A stretch of DNA of 64,000 nucleotides from assembly GCF_016899755.1 (NCBI RefSeq), contig NZ_JACJJC010000007.1, forward strand, positions 62,001-126,000, written 5' to 3'. Each line of letters begins with the position of its first letter. Position 1 is the first letter of the stretch. The notes beneath the pieces are model-generated. The model worked only from the letters and a program-made list of their open reading frames with translations. It was not told the DNA's origin and ran no database searches. Of this stretch, positions 41,456-50,570 are shown piece by piece. The position numbers were made by a program, and so were the translations under genes. This DNA comes from Sutterella massiliensis. GTDB taxonomy: Bacteria > Pseudomonadota > Gammaproteobacteria > Burkholderiales > Burkholderiaceae_F.

Positions 41456-42316
41456 TTATTGAAGTGCCTCGTCTTCAGCAGCAAGTGCGGCTTTGCGGCG
41501 GCGCTCGGCGCGCTTTTTCGCGAGCCATTCGGGCAGACTCTGCATGAGCGAGAGCAGCGGCACGAGAATCACGAAGAAGAGGAACGTGTAGGCGCTGCCG
41601 ATTTCAAGGCGCAGCGACGCGTAGCTGTCGGCCATGCCGACCGGAAGCGTCTTCGTGTCGGGCGTCTGCAACATCCAGGAAATATTGAATTCGCCGAGCG
41701 AAACGGTCATCACCATGAGGCCGCCCGCGAGAATCCCAGGCATCGAAACGGGGACGACCACTTTCATGAATGTGGTCCAGGGCGAAGCGCCGAGCGTAGC
41801 GGACGCTTCCTCATAGGCGTCAAGAGGCTCGACGCGCATCACGGCCATGACGCTTCGCACCATAAAGGGCAGACAGAACATCACGTGGCCGCAAAGAATG
41901 AAAAGCGAACTCTGTCGGAAGCCGCCGAAACCGCCCCAGACGAGCAGAATACCGAGCCCGATTGCAAGGCCCGGAATCGAGAGCGGGAGCAGAAGAGCCT
42001 CCTCAACGAGCCCGGCCCAGCGCTTGCGCTGTTCGCGCACGAGCACCCACGCGGCGGGCACACCGATGATGATGCAGATAACAAGCGCCCCGACAGCAAG
42101 CCCCAGGCTTCGCAGAATCGTGTCGCCATAGTTGGTGAGAACGCGCTCGATCCACTGCGTCGTGAACCCGGCTTTGAAGCCGCGGAAGGCGTTCTTCATG
42201 AAAGCCGTGACCGCCATCTGAATGACGGGCACAAAGAGAAAGAGAAGCGTGAGTCCGGTGACCACCGCCTGGGCGATCTGCATGGCGCTCCAGCGATTGC
42301 TTGATTTTTTCGACAT
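41456..42316 (-). CDS. ABC importer permease 2
   Basis: 286 aa with six membrane helices and the EAA loop EEASATLGASPWTTFMKVVVPVSMPGI, which couples to the ATPase. Typical PotC/ThiP/PhnV-like subunit. The stop of permease 1 lies 18 bp upstream, so both are co-translated. The end is basic (KKRAERRRKAAL). Confidence 0.9.
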   Translation of the reverse strand: MSKKSSNRWSAMQIAQAVVTGLTLLFLFVPVIQMAVTAFMKNAFRGFKAGFTTQWIERVLTNYGDTILRSLGLAVGALVICIIIGVPAAWVLVREQRKRWAGLVEEALLLPLSIPGLAIGLGILLVWGGFGGFRQSSLFILCGHVMFCLPFMVRSVMAVMRVEPLDAYEEASATLGASPWTTFMKVVVPVSMPGILAGGLMVMTVSLGEFNISWMLQTPDTKTLPVGMADSYASLRLEIGSAYTFLFFVILVPLLSLMQSLPEWLAKKRAERRRKAALAAEDEALQ

Positions 42317-42334
42317 GACGGTCTACTCCTCGCT

Positions 42335-43141
42335 TCAGATCGGATCCGTGCCCAGACGACTCGCACGGCGCGCCGCCAGAAGCATGACCCAGGTGATGAC
42401 GCCGAGCACCACGGAAAGCATGGCAGCCGAAGCAATGTTGGCCGAAAGCGTGAATTCCGTGTAGATCGTGATCGGCAGCACGTTGATATCGGTCGCAAGC
42501 GTAAAGGCCGTACCGAAGGCGCCCATCGACGTTGCAAAGCAGATTGCACCCGTCGACACGAGTGCGGGCAAAAGCGCTGGGAGCGTCACGTCGCGCATGA
42601 TCCGCCAGGAGGGGGCACCGAGCGTTCGGGCGGCTTCCTCATACACCGGATCGATTTTCTTGGCCGCAGCCATCACAGTCGTGACAACACGCGGAATCGA
42701 AAAGTAGACGTAGCCCGCAAAGAGACCCGCCATGCCGTAGGCGAAGACAAACTTTCCGGCACCCATCGCCGAAGAAAGAATGGCGGCCATGCCGTTGCGG
42801 CCGCCCAGCATGATGATCATGAAGCCCACGACGACGCCCGGGAACGAAAGCGGCAGCGTAATGAGGGAAACAACGGCGCTGCGGCCGGGGAACTTCGTAC
42901 GCTCGAGGAAAAGCCCCGTAAAGGCGCCGAGCGCGACGCTCGCCGCGGTAACGAAAACCGAGAGAAGAACGGTTGAGACGACGCTCGAGGCATAGCGCGG
43001 ATTCGTCACGATCTGTGCGTAAAGCGCCAAGCCTTCTTCCGAAGAAACCGAGGCGGGCAAGAGCCGCACCACGGGCAGCACGAAAAAGGCAACCAGAACA
43101 ACGAGCGCGGGAACGATGAAGATGAAATGGCTTCTCTTCAT
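42335..43141 (-). CDS. ABC importer permease 1
   Basis: 268 aa with six membrane helices, starting MKRSHFIFIVPALVVLVAFFVLPVV. The EAA loop is EEAARTLGAPSWRIMRDVTLPALLPAL. A PotB-like partner of the next permease. It follows the binding-protein gene after 127 bp that contain a hairpin. Confidence 0.9.
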   Translation of the reverse strand: MKRSHFIFIVPALVVLVAFFVLPVVRLLPASVSSEEGLALYAQIVTNPRYASSVVSTVLLSVFVTAASVALGAFTGLFLERTKFPGRSAVVSLITLPLSFPGVVVGFMIIMLGGRNGMAAILSSAMGAGKFVFAYGMAGLFAGYVYFSIPRVVTTVMAAAKKIDPVYEEAARTLGAPSWRIMRDVTLPALLPALVSTGAICFATSMGAFGTAFTLATDINVLPITIYTEFTLSANIASAAMLSVVLGVITWVMLLAARRASRLGTDPI

Positions 43142-43168
43142 TTTGTTGTGCGTTCAGAAAGTTGAAAT

Positions 43169-43204
43169 CCGCAAGACCCGGGCGGTTGGCCCGAGCACTT
43201 GCGG
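43169..43204 (-). other. Hairpin between binding-protein and permease genes
   Basis: CCGCAAG/CTTGCGG has further GGG/CCC pairing inside and no T-run. Such stems often stabilise the binding-protein mRNA and set its higher expression. Confidence 0.5.
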
Positions 43205-43268
43205 TACGTCGCGAACAGAGAGGAATGCGCTTTCGTGCGCCCCTCTCGGTTCGATGCCCGATGGGGCT

Positions 43269-44306
43269 TTAGGACTTCATCGCCTGCAGATACGCTTCGC
43301 TGAAGGCCGCCTGTACTTCGGCCATGCGCGCGTAATCGATGCTGCCCGCGCGTGCGTATTCGCTGTCGGGAAGGAACTTCGCCGCCGCTTCGGGCGAAAT
43401 CTTCGAAAGTTCGCCGACAACGGGACGCAGGAAGTTGTCCGCCCAGAGCTTCTGCCCCTTTTCGGAAAGCACGAAGTCGATCACCTTCTGGCCGTTTGCC
43501 TTGTGCGGCGCGTTCTTCACGAGCGACATCACGTACGGAACCTGGATCGTGCCTTCCATCGGAATCACGAACTCGATCGGCGCCTTGTCGACGTAGCGGG
43601 CGCGGTAAGCGTCAAAGTCATAGTCAAAGAGGATGGGAATTTCACCCGAGAGGCAGCGCGCGTAGGCGGTCTGCTTCGGAACGATCGGGCTCAGTTCGTT
43701 GAGCTTCTTGAAGTATTCGATTGCGGGCTGGAAGTTGTCGAGCGTGCCGCCCATGCCCTTGTTAACGGCGAGCGCACAGGCGTAGCCGACAAAGGCCGAA
43801 GACGGATCGAGGAAGCCCACCATGCCTTCGTACTTCGGATCGAGAAGGTCGTTCCAGCCCTGCGGAACCGGGAGATCTTCGAGCGCTTCCTTGTTGACCA
43901 TGAGACCCACGGTACCCGCATGCACGGAGACCCAGGCGCCGTTCGGATCCTTGAGGCCTTCGGGCACGCGCTTCCAGCCTTCGCCCTGATAGTTTTCGAC
44001 GAGCCCCTGCTTCTGCGCATTGATTGCAAACGAAATGCCCAGGTAGGCGGCATCGGCCACCGGATTCTTCGCTTCGGCGAGAATCTGCGAGATCGCCTGA
44101 CCGGAATTCTTGTTGTCAACCGGCACCTCAATGCCCGTTTCGGCCTTGATCATCTTGAGCATGTCGCCCCAGCCGCCCCATTCTGCAGGGCAGTTGTAAA
44201 CGATGGCGCGGCCGCCGGCGGGCGCGGCAAAGACGCTCGAAGCGCCGAAGCCGTTCAGAAGGAGTGCGGTACCCAGAAGATTGCGTGCGAATTCACGGCG
44301 TTGCAT
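43269..44306 (-). CDS. Tat-targeted ABC substrate-binding protein
   Basis: 345 aa, AAAGGAAAG upstream of the ATG. The signal has QRREFARNLLGTALLLNGFGAS, a twin-arginine motif, so export is probably through Tat, unusual for importer binding proteins. The mature part is a two-lobed extracellular solute-binding protein of the iron/polyamine/phosphonate cluster (AIVYNCPAEWGGWGDMLKMIKAETG, VPQGWNDLLDPKYEGMVGF, PHKANGQKVIDFVLSEKGQKL). No diagnostic ligand residues can be read. First gene of the operon with two permeases and the ATPase. Confidence 0.85.
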   Translation of the reverse strand: MQRREFARNLLGTALLLNGFGASSVFAAPAGGRAIVYNCPAEWGGWGDMLKMIKAETGIEVPVDNKNSGQAISQILAEAKNPVADAAYLGISFAINAQKQGLVENYQGEGWKRVPEGLKDPNGAWVSVHAGTVGLMVNKEALEDLPVPQGWNDLLDPKYEGMVGFLDPSSAFVGYACALAVNKGMGGTLDNFQPAIEYFKKLNELSPIVPKQTAYARCLSGEIPILFDYDFDAYRARYVDKAPIEFVIPMEGTIQVPYVMSLVKNAPHKANGQKVIDFVLSEKGQKLWADNFLRPVVGELSKISPEAAAKFLPDSEYARAGSIDYARMAEVQAAFSEAYLQAMKS

Positions 44307-44508
44307 GATTCTCTTTCCTTTTTGAGAAGAAGTTGGAGGCGATCATATGGAAGGGGTATGACGGTTGGGTGTCTCCTTTGTGACAATCCGATGACATTCC
44401 TCGCGAACTTGAGCTGTTTTCGCGGCAATTAGAGATGTTTTCACGATAACGAACGCCAAGCGAACTCGCCATCCGTAAATTTGCGTGCGCTTTTAGCGAT
44501 ACTTCGGG

Positions 44509-44562
44509 AACAAAAAAAGCCGACGGCCGCTACCCGCAGGCAGTCGTACGCGTCGACTTCGG
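44509..44562 (-). terminator. Probable terminator after the acetyltransferase gene
   Basis: On the minus strand AAGTCGACG pairs with CGTCGGCTT (one G-T pair), followed by TTTTTTT. A second hairpin, CACGCCGC/GCGGCGTG, lies nearby at 44568-44587. The 317-bp gap 44307-44623 contains no gene. Confidence 0.6.
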
Positions 44563-44623
44563 TTGCCGCACGCCGCTTTCGCGGCGTGTCTTTTCTTCAT
44601 TTCGGTGTTTCCGAAAGTATTTC

Positions 44624-45049
44624 TCAGAGCGAGCGGCGCATTCTCACGTGCTCGATGCCCGCTTCCATAAAGCGTTCGCCCTCCGAAACAAAGCCCGCAC
44701 GCTCGTAAAAGGGCTCGGCGTGCACCTGTGCGTTCATGAAGACCTCCTTCATGCCTGCGGCCTTGGCCGAACGCAACACCGCATCGAGAAGCGCGCGTCC
44801 GACGCCGCGCTTTCTGAAGGGGCGCAGCACGGCAAGGCGCCCGATCTGACCGGTCGGCAGCAGTCGAGCACACCCGAGCACCATGCGCCGTTCATCCTTC
44901 GCAACAAAGTGCCGCGACGCTTCGTCCCATTCGTCGAGCTCTTCGTCTTTGGGCACCTTCTGCTCGGCAACGAATACCATGAGTCGCACGCGTTCGCATT
45001 CGTGCTTCAGCGAATGCCAGTCGCCTTCCTCGATGTGAATGGCGGTCAT
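44624..45049 (-). CDS. GNAT N-acetyltransferase (ElaA-like)
   Basis: 141 aa from the ATG at 45049 with AGGAGGAAAACG before it. Acetyl-CoA-binding signature: IGRLAVLRPFRKRGVGRALLDAVLRSA. The preceding VFVAEQKVPKDEELDEWDE segment and the ending NAQVHAEPFYERAGFVSEGERFMEAGIEHVRM are typical of the ElaA/YjcF branch. The acetyl acceptor is unknown. Confidence 0.87.
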   Translation of the reverse strand: MTAIHIEEGDWHSLKHECERVRLMVFVAEQKVPKDEELDEWDEASRHFVAKDERRMVLGCARLLPTGQIGRLAVLRPFRKRGVGRALLDAVLRSAKAAGMKEVFMNAQVHAEPFYERAGFVSEGERFMEAGIEHVRMRRSL

Positions 45050-45250
45050 CGTTTTCCTCCTACTGCACTGTTTCCAACATCGCGATGTTTGTTTACAAAC
45101 GAAATGCGCGCTATTTGGTCGCAATTATGCAAAATTTGAGACGACTGGGACGCCTCGAGCACTTTCGGCTGAAAAAGTGCCGCCGTCTTAGCGCCATCTT
45201 CCGTTCACGAGCGTACTGCCCGACCAGATTCGTTACGACATCCTTTCTGC

Positions 45251-45325
45251 TTTGTAGCTACAAAATTTGTAGCTACAGCTTTTGTAGCTACTGATTTTGT
45301 AGTTATACTTTCTTTAGCTACAAAT
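45251..45325. repeat. Five tandem 15-bp repeats (TTTGTAGCTACNNNN)
   Basis: Direct repeats start at 45251, 45266, 45281, 45296 and 45311, exactly 15 bp apart. The core TTTGTAGCTAC contains the palindrome GTAGCTAC. Copies 1-3 are perfect in the 11-bp core, copies 4 and 5 are degraded. They lie 40-115 bp upstream of the ATPase gene. They resemble an operator array or iterons. Confidence 0.85.
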
Positions 45326-45365
45326 TTAGTAGAAAGTTTGTGCCTGACTGGAAAAGGATGCCTCC

Positions 45366-46721
45366 ATGCGCTTTTATGGCCGAACCGCTGAGCTGCGAAC
45401 GCTCCATGAACTTCTCGATAGTTGTCAAACCAAGAATACTTGCCGCCTGGCTGTCGTCACAGGTCGCCGCCGAATCGGAAAAACAACCTTGATAGAGGAA
45501 GCTTTTCGGGACTGCGGCGTCCCGTACATCTATTTTTTTACTTCAGTCGGGATCAGTGAAAACGATTTCTGCGCTCGTCTGATCAAAGCCGTATCGGAGA
45601 CGCTCGACATCAAATTCCCGCCGACACTCACTGACGCGAGCGATACCTTTTCATATGTTTTGGAATTAGCCAAAAGCCATGCGTTTGTTCTGGCTATCGA
45701 CGAATGTCAAGATGCAGAAAGCCGAGTGCCCGATTTTTGGTCCAAGCTTCAGAAAGCTTGGGACCTGAACAAAGACGGCGGCAAGTTGCTCCTCGTCTTG
45801 AGCGGTTCGATTCAGTCGACAATTGAGCGCGTTTTCGGTTCTGAAAGCTCGCCCTTATTCGGACGTGCAGACCTTTTTATGGTGCTGCAGCCCTTCACGA
45901 CACGCGAAACGGAAGCGATTTTCTACGAAGAATTTCCTGCCGGACAAAACGAGGACTTGTTGACGCTTTATGCAGTCACGGGCGGCGTTGCTCGCTACCT
46001 GGCTTTCTTTGCCGATTGGGATGCTTTATCCAGCCGTCGACTGCTCGAGTGCATCTTTTCAGAAAAAGGAAGCTGGTATCAAGCCGAAGGCATCCTGCTT
46101 CTCAGCAAAGAGTTCCGAACGTCCACATCGACCTACCTCACCATTCTTCAGCTCGTCGCCTCGGGCGTGAGCAAACGAAGCGAGCTCCAAGATCGTTTGG
46201 ACGTGGATATTTCGCCTTATTTGCAGCGACTTGAGACGAACTATCGACTCATAGAACGGACTGAGCCTATTTTGCAGAAAAAATCAAATCGCAATTTTCG
46301 CTACAAAATCAAAGATCCGTTCTTTCGATACTGGTTTGCCTTCATTTCCCAAATGTCACAGCAAAGTTATATCGAAAGAGGTCTCTGGGCGCCTGCACGG
46401 GCTCATGCTGCAAAGATGCTGCCGGCATTTTTAGGACGCACGTTAGAAGATTGGTTCATCAGACGCTGCCTAGAAAATCCTGCTTGGTGCGAAGTCGGCA
46501 GCTGGTGGGATAGAAAAGGCGAAAACGAAATAGACTTGATTGCGATCGATCGCGCGTGCAAACGAATTCTGATTGCCGAAGTCAAACTCAATCGAGACAA
46601 ATACGACGAATACCGGCTGCGTAAAAAAATCGACGTTTTCCTAGAACACCACCCGGAACTCTCGGCATTCGACATTGCCTGGCGGCCTTTGTCGATAGAA
46701 AACATGCGAGATTTAATCTGA
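45366..46721 (+). CDS. Archaeal-type AAA ATPase with C-terminal DUF234 nuclease-like domain
   Basis: 451 aa. N-terminal P-loop ATPase: FYGRTAELRTLHELL, Walker A GRRRIGKTT, Walker B LAIDECQDAE, sensor SGSIQSTIERVF. A winged-helix segment follows (YLTILQLVASGVSKRSELQDRL). The C-terminal DUF234 region has GENEIDLIAI and ILIAEVKLN, matching a PD-(D/E)xK nuclease core. This family is patchily spread in bacteria and archaea, function largely unknown, often suspected of mobility or defence. Base composition is visibly AT-richer than its neighbours, suggesting transfer. AAGGA precedes the ATG. It stands alone with its own terminator. Confidence 0.85.
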   Translation: MRFYGRTAELRTLHELLDSCQTKNTCRLAVVTGRRRIGKTTLIEEAFRDCGVPYIYFFTSVGISENDFCARLIKAVSETLDIKFPPTLTDASDTFSYVLELAKSHAFVLAIDECQDAESRVPDFWSKLQKAWDLNKDGGKLLLVLSGSIQSTIERVFGSESSPLFGRADLFMVLQPFTTRETEAIFYEEFPAGQNEDLLTLYAVTGGVARYLAFFADWDALSSRRLLECIFSEKGSWYQAEGILLLSKEFRTSTSTYLTILQLVASGVSKRSELQDRLDVDISPYLQRLETNYRLIERTEPILQKKSNRNFRYKIKDPFFRYWFAFISQMSQQSYIERGLWAPARAHAAKMLPAFLGRTLEDWFIRRCLENPAWCEVGSWWDRKGENEIDLIAIDRACKRILIAEVKLNRDKYDEYRLRKKIDVFLEHHPELSAFDIAWRPLSIENMRDLI

Positions 46722-46742
46722 GTTTGCGCCGCAGAGAAAAAA

Positions 46743-46778
46743 CGCTCGACCGAGAAAATTCGATCGAGCGCTTTTTTT
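46743..46778 (+). terminator. Terminator after ATPase-DUF234 gene
   Basis: CGCTCGA/TCGAGCG is followed by CTTTTTTT. Confidence 0.85.
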
Positions 46779-46829
46779 GAAGCATTTTTGCACGCGGGCG
46801 AGGTACCGAAGTACCTCGCCACTGCAGCC

Positions 46830-49595
46830 TTACTCCGCGAAGTCCTTGCCGGCAGCCTTCGCCTTAGCGCGGTCACCCGCGAGCGCGAAGGTCATCTTCG
46901 ACGGATCGGCAATGCGGCGAATCGCCTTGTTGACGTCCTCAACCGTGAGTTTTGCGATCGCATCTTCGGTCGCTTTCGAGAAAGCCCACGTGCGATCGAG
47001 CTCGAGATAGTTGAGCCAGTTGGCGGCGAGCACCGGGTCCTGGGCACGGTTGACGGCACGCGACTCGATGATGCCGCGTTTGGCTTCGGCGAGCTCATCT
47101 TCGGTGATGCCGTTTTCAAGCGCCTTCTTCAGCTCGTCGCGAAGGCTTGCTTCCGCCTGTGCGAGATTCTGCGGTGCAACGATTGCACCGATCGACCACT
47201 TCGCACGCGTGCCGAACGAAGGCAGCGAGAGGCTCGAGCCCGCACCGTAGGAGAGGCCTTCCTTCTGGCGCAGACGCGTCACGATGCGGTTCGAGAGTCC
47301 TTCGGAGCCGCCCAAAATCCAGTCGGCGACAACGAGCGCGGGCATATCTTCGTCGGCCAAATTGGCCTTCAAGTCGACGCGCGCAAAGAGCATCGCGTTT
47401 TCCTTGTCGGGCGTATCGATCGCAAAGCGAGCCGCTTCAACGGGCTTAAAGTCGGAGATGATGCGCTCGAAAGGAACGGTCGCACGCTTCTTCTCGACGA
47501 GATTCGCGCCGAGCGCTTCAACAAGCGCTTCAGGCTCGAAGTCGCCCACCACCGCAATGGCGCCCTGCGTGAGGCCGAAGACTTCGCGGTAGTAATTCTT
47601 GACGTCGTCAAGCGTCACGGCTTCGAGTTCGGCAATGAGTTCGGCGCTCGTTTCGGTGTAGCGCGCGTCGCCCTTCGGGTACGTATTGAAGTGCTTCGTG
47701 ATCGCATCGCGCCCCTTCGTCTGGGGTTCATCCGAACGGGACTTGAGGCCCACGATCGTCTGGCGCTTCAGGGTATCGAACTCCTTCTGCGGGAAGTTCG
47801 AGGCAGTAAGGAGGTGCCCGGCGAGCTTCACCGCCTCAACGAGGTGTTCGCGATCGGTCGTGAAGCTGAAGGGCGAGCCATCCATCTTGAGCTTCGTGAA
47901 GGCGTCGTCGATCTCATCGCGCGTCATCTTGTCGGTTCCGCGCGTGAGCATCGCTACGGCGAGCATCGGCACGGCCGCATTCGCAGCCGTCTTGTTGTTG
48001 CCGTTATTGAAACGCATGTTGACGACAACCGTTTCGCCAAGCGTCTTCTTCGGCAGCAGCGCGAGTTTCACTTTGCCCATTTCGGCGAGCGTCGTGCGCG
48101 CGTCTATGTTGGCCTGCGAGACGTCGAAGGCTTCGGCCTGCGCCCCCTCTTCGCTGAAGGTGAAGCGCTTCAGGAGTTCTTCGGCGTCGGGGGCAGGCGC
48201 AATTTCGGCGCGCTTGACGTCTTCGGTCGGCACATAGAGACCCACGACGCGGTTGTCGCGCACGAAGTAGCGCGCGGCAGCCGCTTCGATCTGATCCTTC
48301 GTCACGGCCTTCACCGTATCGCGATCCGCAAAGAAGAGCCGCCAATCGCCCAAACCGATGTAGTCGGAGAGATTCACCGCGAACTGTTCGGGATCCGAGA
48401 GCAGACGCTCGAACATCGTGGCTTGCTCGGCCTTCTGGCGGGCGAGCTCGTCGTCGCCCACGGGCTTCTGCGCGAAGGCGTTTTCGATCTCTTCCACAAG
48501 CTTCGTCTTCACTGCCTGGATATCGTCGCCCTTTTTCACCATGGCGCCGAACATCACGAAGCCGGGCTTTTGTGCAGCGATCGGCCAGCCGAAAACCTGC
48601 GTAGCCATGCCGGTTTCGACAAGCGACTTGTAAAGACGCCCCGTCGGGGCGGTGGCGAGAATTTCCGCGGCCATCGCAACGGGTTCGTAGTCGTCCGAGA
48701 GCGCGCTCGGCACGCGATAGCCCACGGCAACGAGCTGCGTCTCGCCCTTGCGGCGGATGTAGAACTCGCGCTCGCCGTCGGCCGTAGGCTCAACGGTCCA
48801 TTCCTTGGGCAGGACGCGCTCAGGCTTCGGAATAGCGCCGAAGTCTTCGGCGATCCAGCCGAGCACCTTTTCGGCGTCGAACTTGCCCGAAACCGTCAGC
48901 ACGGCGTTGTCGGGCTGATAGTAGCGGCGGTAGAAGGCCTGCAGGTTCTCGATTTCAACATTCTCAATGTCGCTGCGCGCCCCGATCGTCGAGCGACCGT
49001 AGCTCTGCCAGTCAAAGAGCACGCTCTGCATGCGCTTGAGCATGACGGAAATCGGCTTGTTTTCGCCCATTTCGTACTCGTTGCGCACTACGGTCATTTC
49101 CGTGTCGAGGTCCTTGCGCGCGATGAAGGAATTCGTCATCGCGTCGGCCTGCCAGCCGAGCGCCCACTTCATGTTGTCGTCGTTGGCCGTGAAGGAAACG
49201 AAGTAGTTCGTGCGGTCGAGCCACGTCGAGCCGTTCATACGGAAGCCGCGCTTCGTGAACTCGGCCGTCGGATTCGGGTAATTCTTCGAACCCTTGAACA
49301 TCAGGTGCTCAAGGAGGTGCGCCATGCCGGTCTCGCCGTAATTTTCCTGGCGCGAACCGACGAGATACGTCATGTTGACGGTGGCCGTGGGCTTCGATGC
49401 ATCCGGATAGAGCACCACGCGCAGACCGTTGTCGAGCCGGTACTCGGTGATGCCTTCGACGGTGACGTAGGGCGACGGCAGGTCGCTTCTCATGCTTGCA
49501 TTCTCCTCAGCGCAGACGCCTTGTGCGCCCGCAACAACGGCTGCCGACGCGGCGGCAGCCACAATTTTTCCAATCTTCTTTGCCTGCATCTGCAT
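46830..49595 (-). CDS. Exported M16-family zinc metallopeptidase
   Basis: 921 aa with a signal peptide (MQMQAKKIGKIVAAAASAAVVAG...). The inverted zinc motif HLLEH is at residues 93-97 with a downstream Glu in VVRNEYEMGEN. There are two M16 halves; the second lacks the zinc motif, as normal, and has the conserved RLRQKEGLSYGAGSSL. Pitrilysin-like enzymes degrade peptides in the periplasm or help clear misfolded fragments. It is divergent from yciB. A second in-frame ATG two codons later fits the AAGGA site better. Confidence 0.92.
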   Translation of the reverse strand: MQMQAKKIGKIVAAAASAAVVAGAQGVCAEENASMRSDLPSPYVTVEGITEYRLDNGLRVVLYPDASKPTATVNMTYLVGSRQENYGETGMAHLLEHLMFKGSKNYPNPTAEFTKRGFRMNGSTWLDRTNYFVSFTANDDNMKWALGWQADAMTNSFIARKDLDTEMTVVRNEYEMGENKPISVMLKRMQSVLFDWQSYGRSTIGARSDIENVEIENLQAFYRRYYQPDNAVLTVSGKFDAEKVLGWIAEDFGAIPKPERVLPKEWTVEPTADGEREFYIRRKGETQLVAVGYRVPSALSDDYEPVAMAAEILATAPTGRLYKSLVETGMATQVFGWPIAAQKPGFVMFGAMVKKGDDIQAVKTKLVEEIENAFAQKPVGDDELARQKAEQATMFERLLSDPEQFAVNLSDYIGLGDWRLFFADRDTVKAVTKDQIEAAAARYFVRDNRVVGLYVPTEDVKRAEIAPAPDAEELLKRFTFSEEGAQAEAFDVSQANIDARTTLAEMGKVKLALLPKKTLGETVVVNMRFNNGNNKTAANAAVPMLAVAMLTRGTDKMTRDEIDDAFTKLKMDGSPFSFTTDREHLVEAVKLAGHLLTASNFPQKEFDTLKRQTIVGLKSRSDEPQTKGRDAITKHFNTYPKGDARYTETSAELIAELEAVTLDDVKNYYREVFGLTQGAIAVVGDFEPEALVEALGANLVEKKRATVPFERIISDFKPVEAARFAIDTPDKENAMLFARVDLKANLADEDMPALVVADWILGGSEGLSNRIVTRLRQKEGLSYGAGSSLSLPSFGTRAKWSIGAIVAPQNLAQAEASLRDELKKALENGITEDELAEAKRGIIESRAVNRAQDPVLAANWLNYLELDRTWAFSKATEDAIAKLTVEDVNKAIRRIADPSKMTFALAGDRAKAKAAGKDFAE

Positions 49596-49890
49596 TCGTT
49601 CCTTATTGGACGTTCCTTCTCGGTTCTTGTCGATCCTTATGGAAGGCAGTTACGAAATAGATGCGTCAAACAGTACCGCGCGACGTCCACTTTGAAGCTG
49701 AAGCTCGGTGCGGCAATGCGTTTCTCAATGTTACCGAAGCATTTCGTTTTCGACCTGCAACGGCAAAGTCGCGATCCCCGATCCTTGCGCGCCGATGGTA
49801 TCCTTTGCCGACCGACGGCGCTGGCCTCGTCCGATCGCGCAAAGACCGCCCGTCTCCACACGACACCGCTTCGAATTGGACCACCCGCAG

Positions 49891-50496
49891 ATGAAGCTTC
49901 TTTTCGACTTTCTGCCCATCATTCTCTTTTTCGCGACATTCAAAGGCGCGGAACATTTCTCAGAAGGTTCGCTCGGACTCGCACAGTCGATTTTGGGCGA
50001 CGGCATCACGGCGCTCACCGCCCCCGTTTTCCTCGCAACGATCGTCGCGATTGTCGCGACTTTCCTTCAGATCTTCTGGCTCAAGCTCAAAGGCCAGAAG
50101 GTCGAACCGACCCTCTGGATCAGCCTCGCCGTGATCGTGCTCTTCGGCGGCCTCACGCTTTACTTGAAAAACGAATGGTTCATCAAATGGAAGCCCACGA
50201 TCCTCTATTGGATTTTCGGCGCCATTCTCTTTTACGGGAACCTCGCAAAAAAGAACTTCATTCGGCTGCTTATGAAGGGGCAAATCGAAATGCCCGACGC
50301 GGCTTGGGGAAAACTCCAAAGCATGTGGATCGGCTTCTTTATTTTTGCGGGCTTTGTCAATCTCGCTGTGGCATACGCCTTTTCGACCGATGTCTGGGTT
50401 AACTTCAAGCTTTTCGGCTTATTGGCCTTGACAATGATATTTACAATTGGCGTTGCCGTATGGATGACAAAGCAGGCATCCGAGGGCCAAAATTGA
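49891..50496 (+). CDS. yciB: Inner-membrane septation protein YciB
   Basis: 201 aa from the ATG at 49891, starting MKLLFDFLPIILFFATFK, the hallmark N-terminus. Further matches are LYLKNEWFIKWKPTILYWIFGAILF and WGKLQSMWIGFFIFAGFVNLAVA. About six membrane helices. YciB proteins act in cell-envelope homeostasis and division. The parvulin gene follows after 74 bp. Confidence 0.93.
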   Translation: MKLLFDFLPIILFFATFKGAEHFSEGSLGLAQSILGDGITALTAPVFLATIVAIVATFLQIFWLKLKGQKVEPTLWISLAVIVLFGGLTLYLKNEWFIKWKPTILYWIFGAILFYGNLAKKNFIRLLMKGQIEMPDAAWGKLQSMWIGFFIFAGFVNLAVAYAFSTDVWVNFKLFGLLALTMIFTIGVAVWMTKQASEGQN

Positions 50497-50570
50497 CTCT
50501 GTTTTTACCGATCGGCCGCATTTCAAAAGGTCTCGGATCGGCAACCTTCAGCAATTTTCAAAGAACAACC

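Noticed and set aside
46788..50402. 1204-codon plus-strand open frame across the M16 peptidase and yciB
   Set aside because: Runs antisense to the HxxEH peptidase and then out of frame through yciB; no start signal and no domain.
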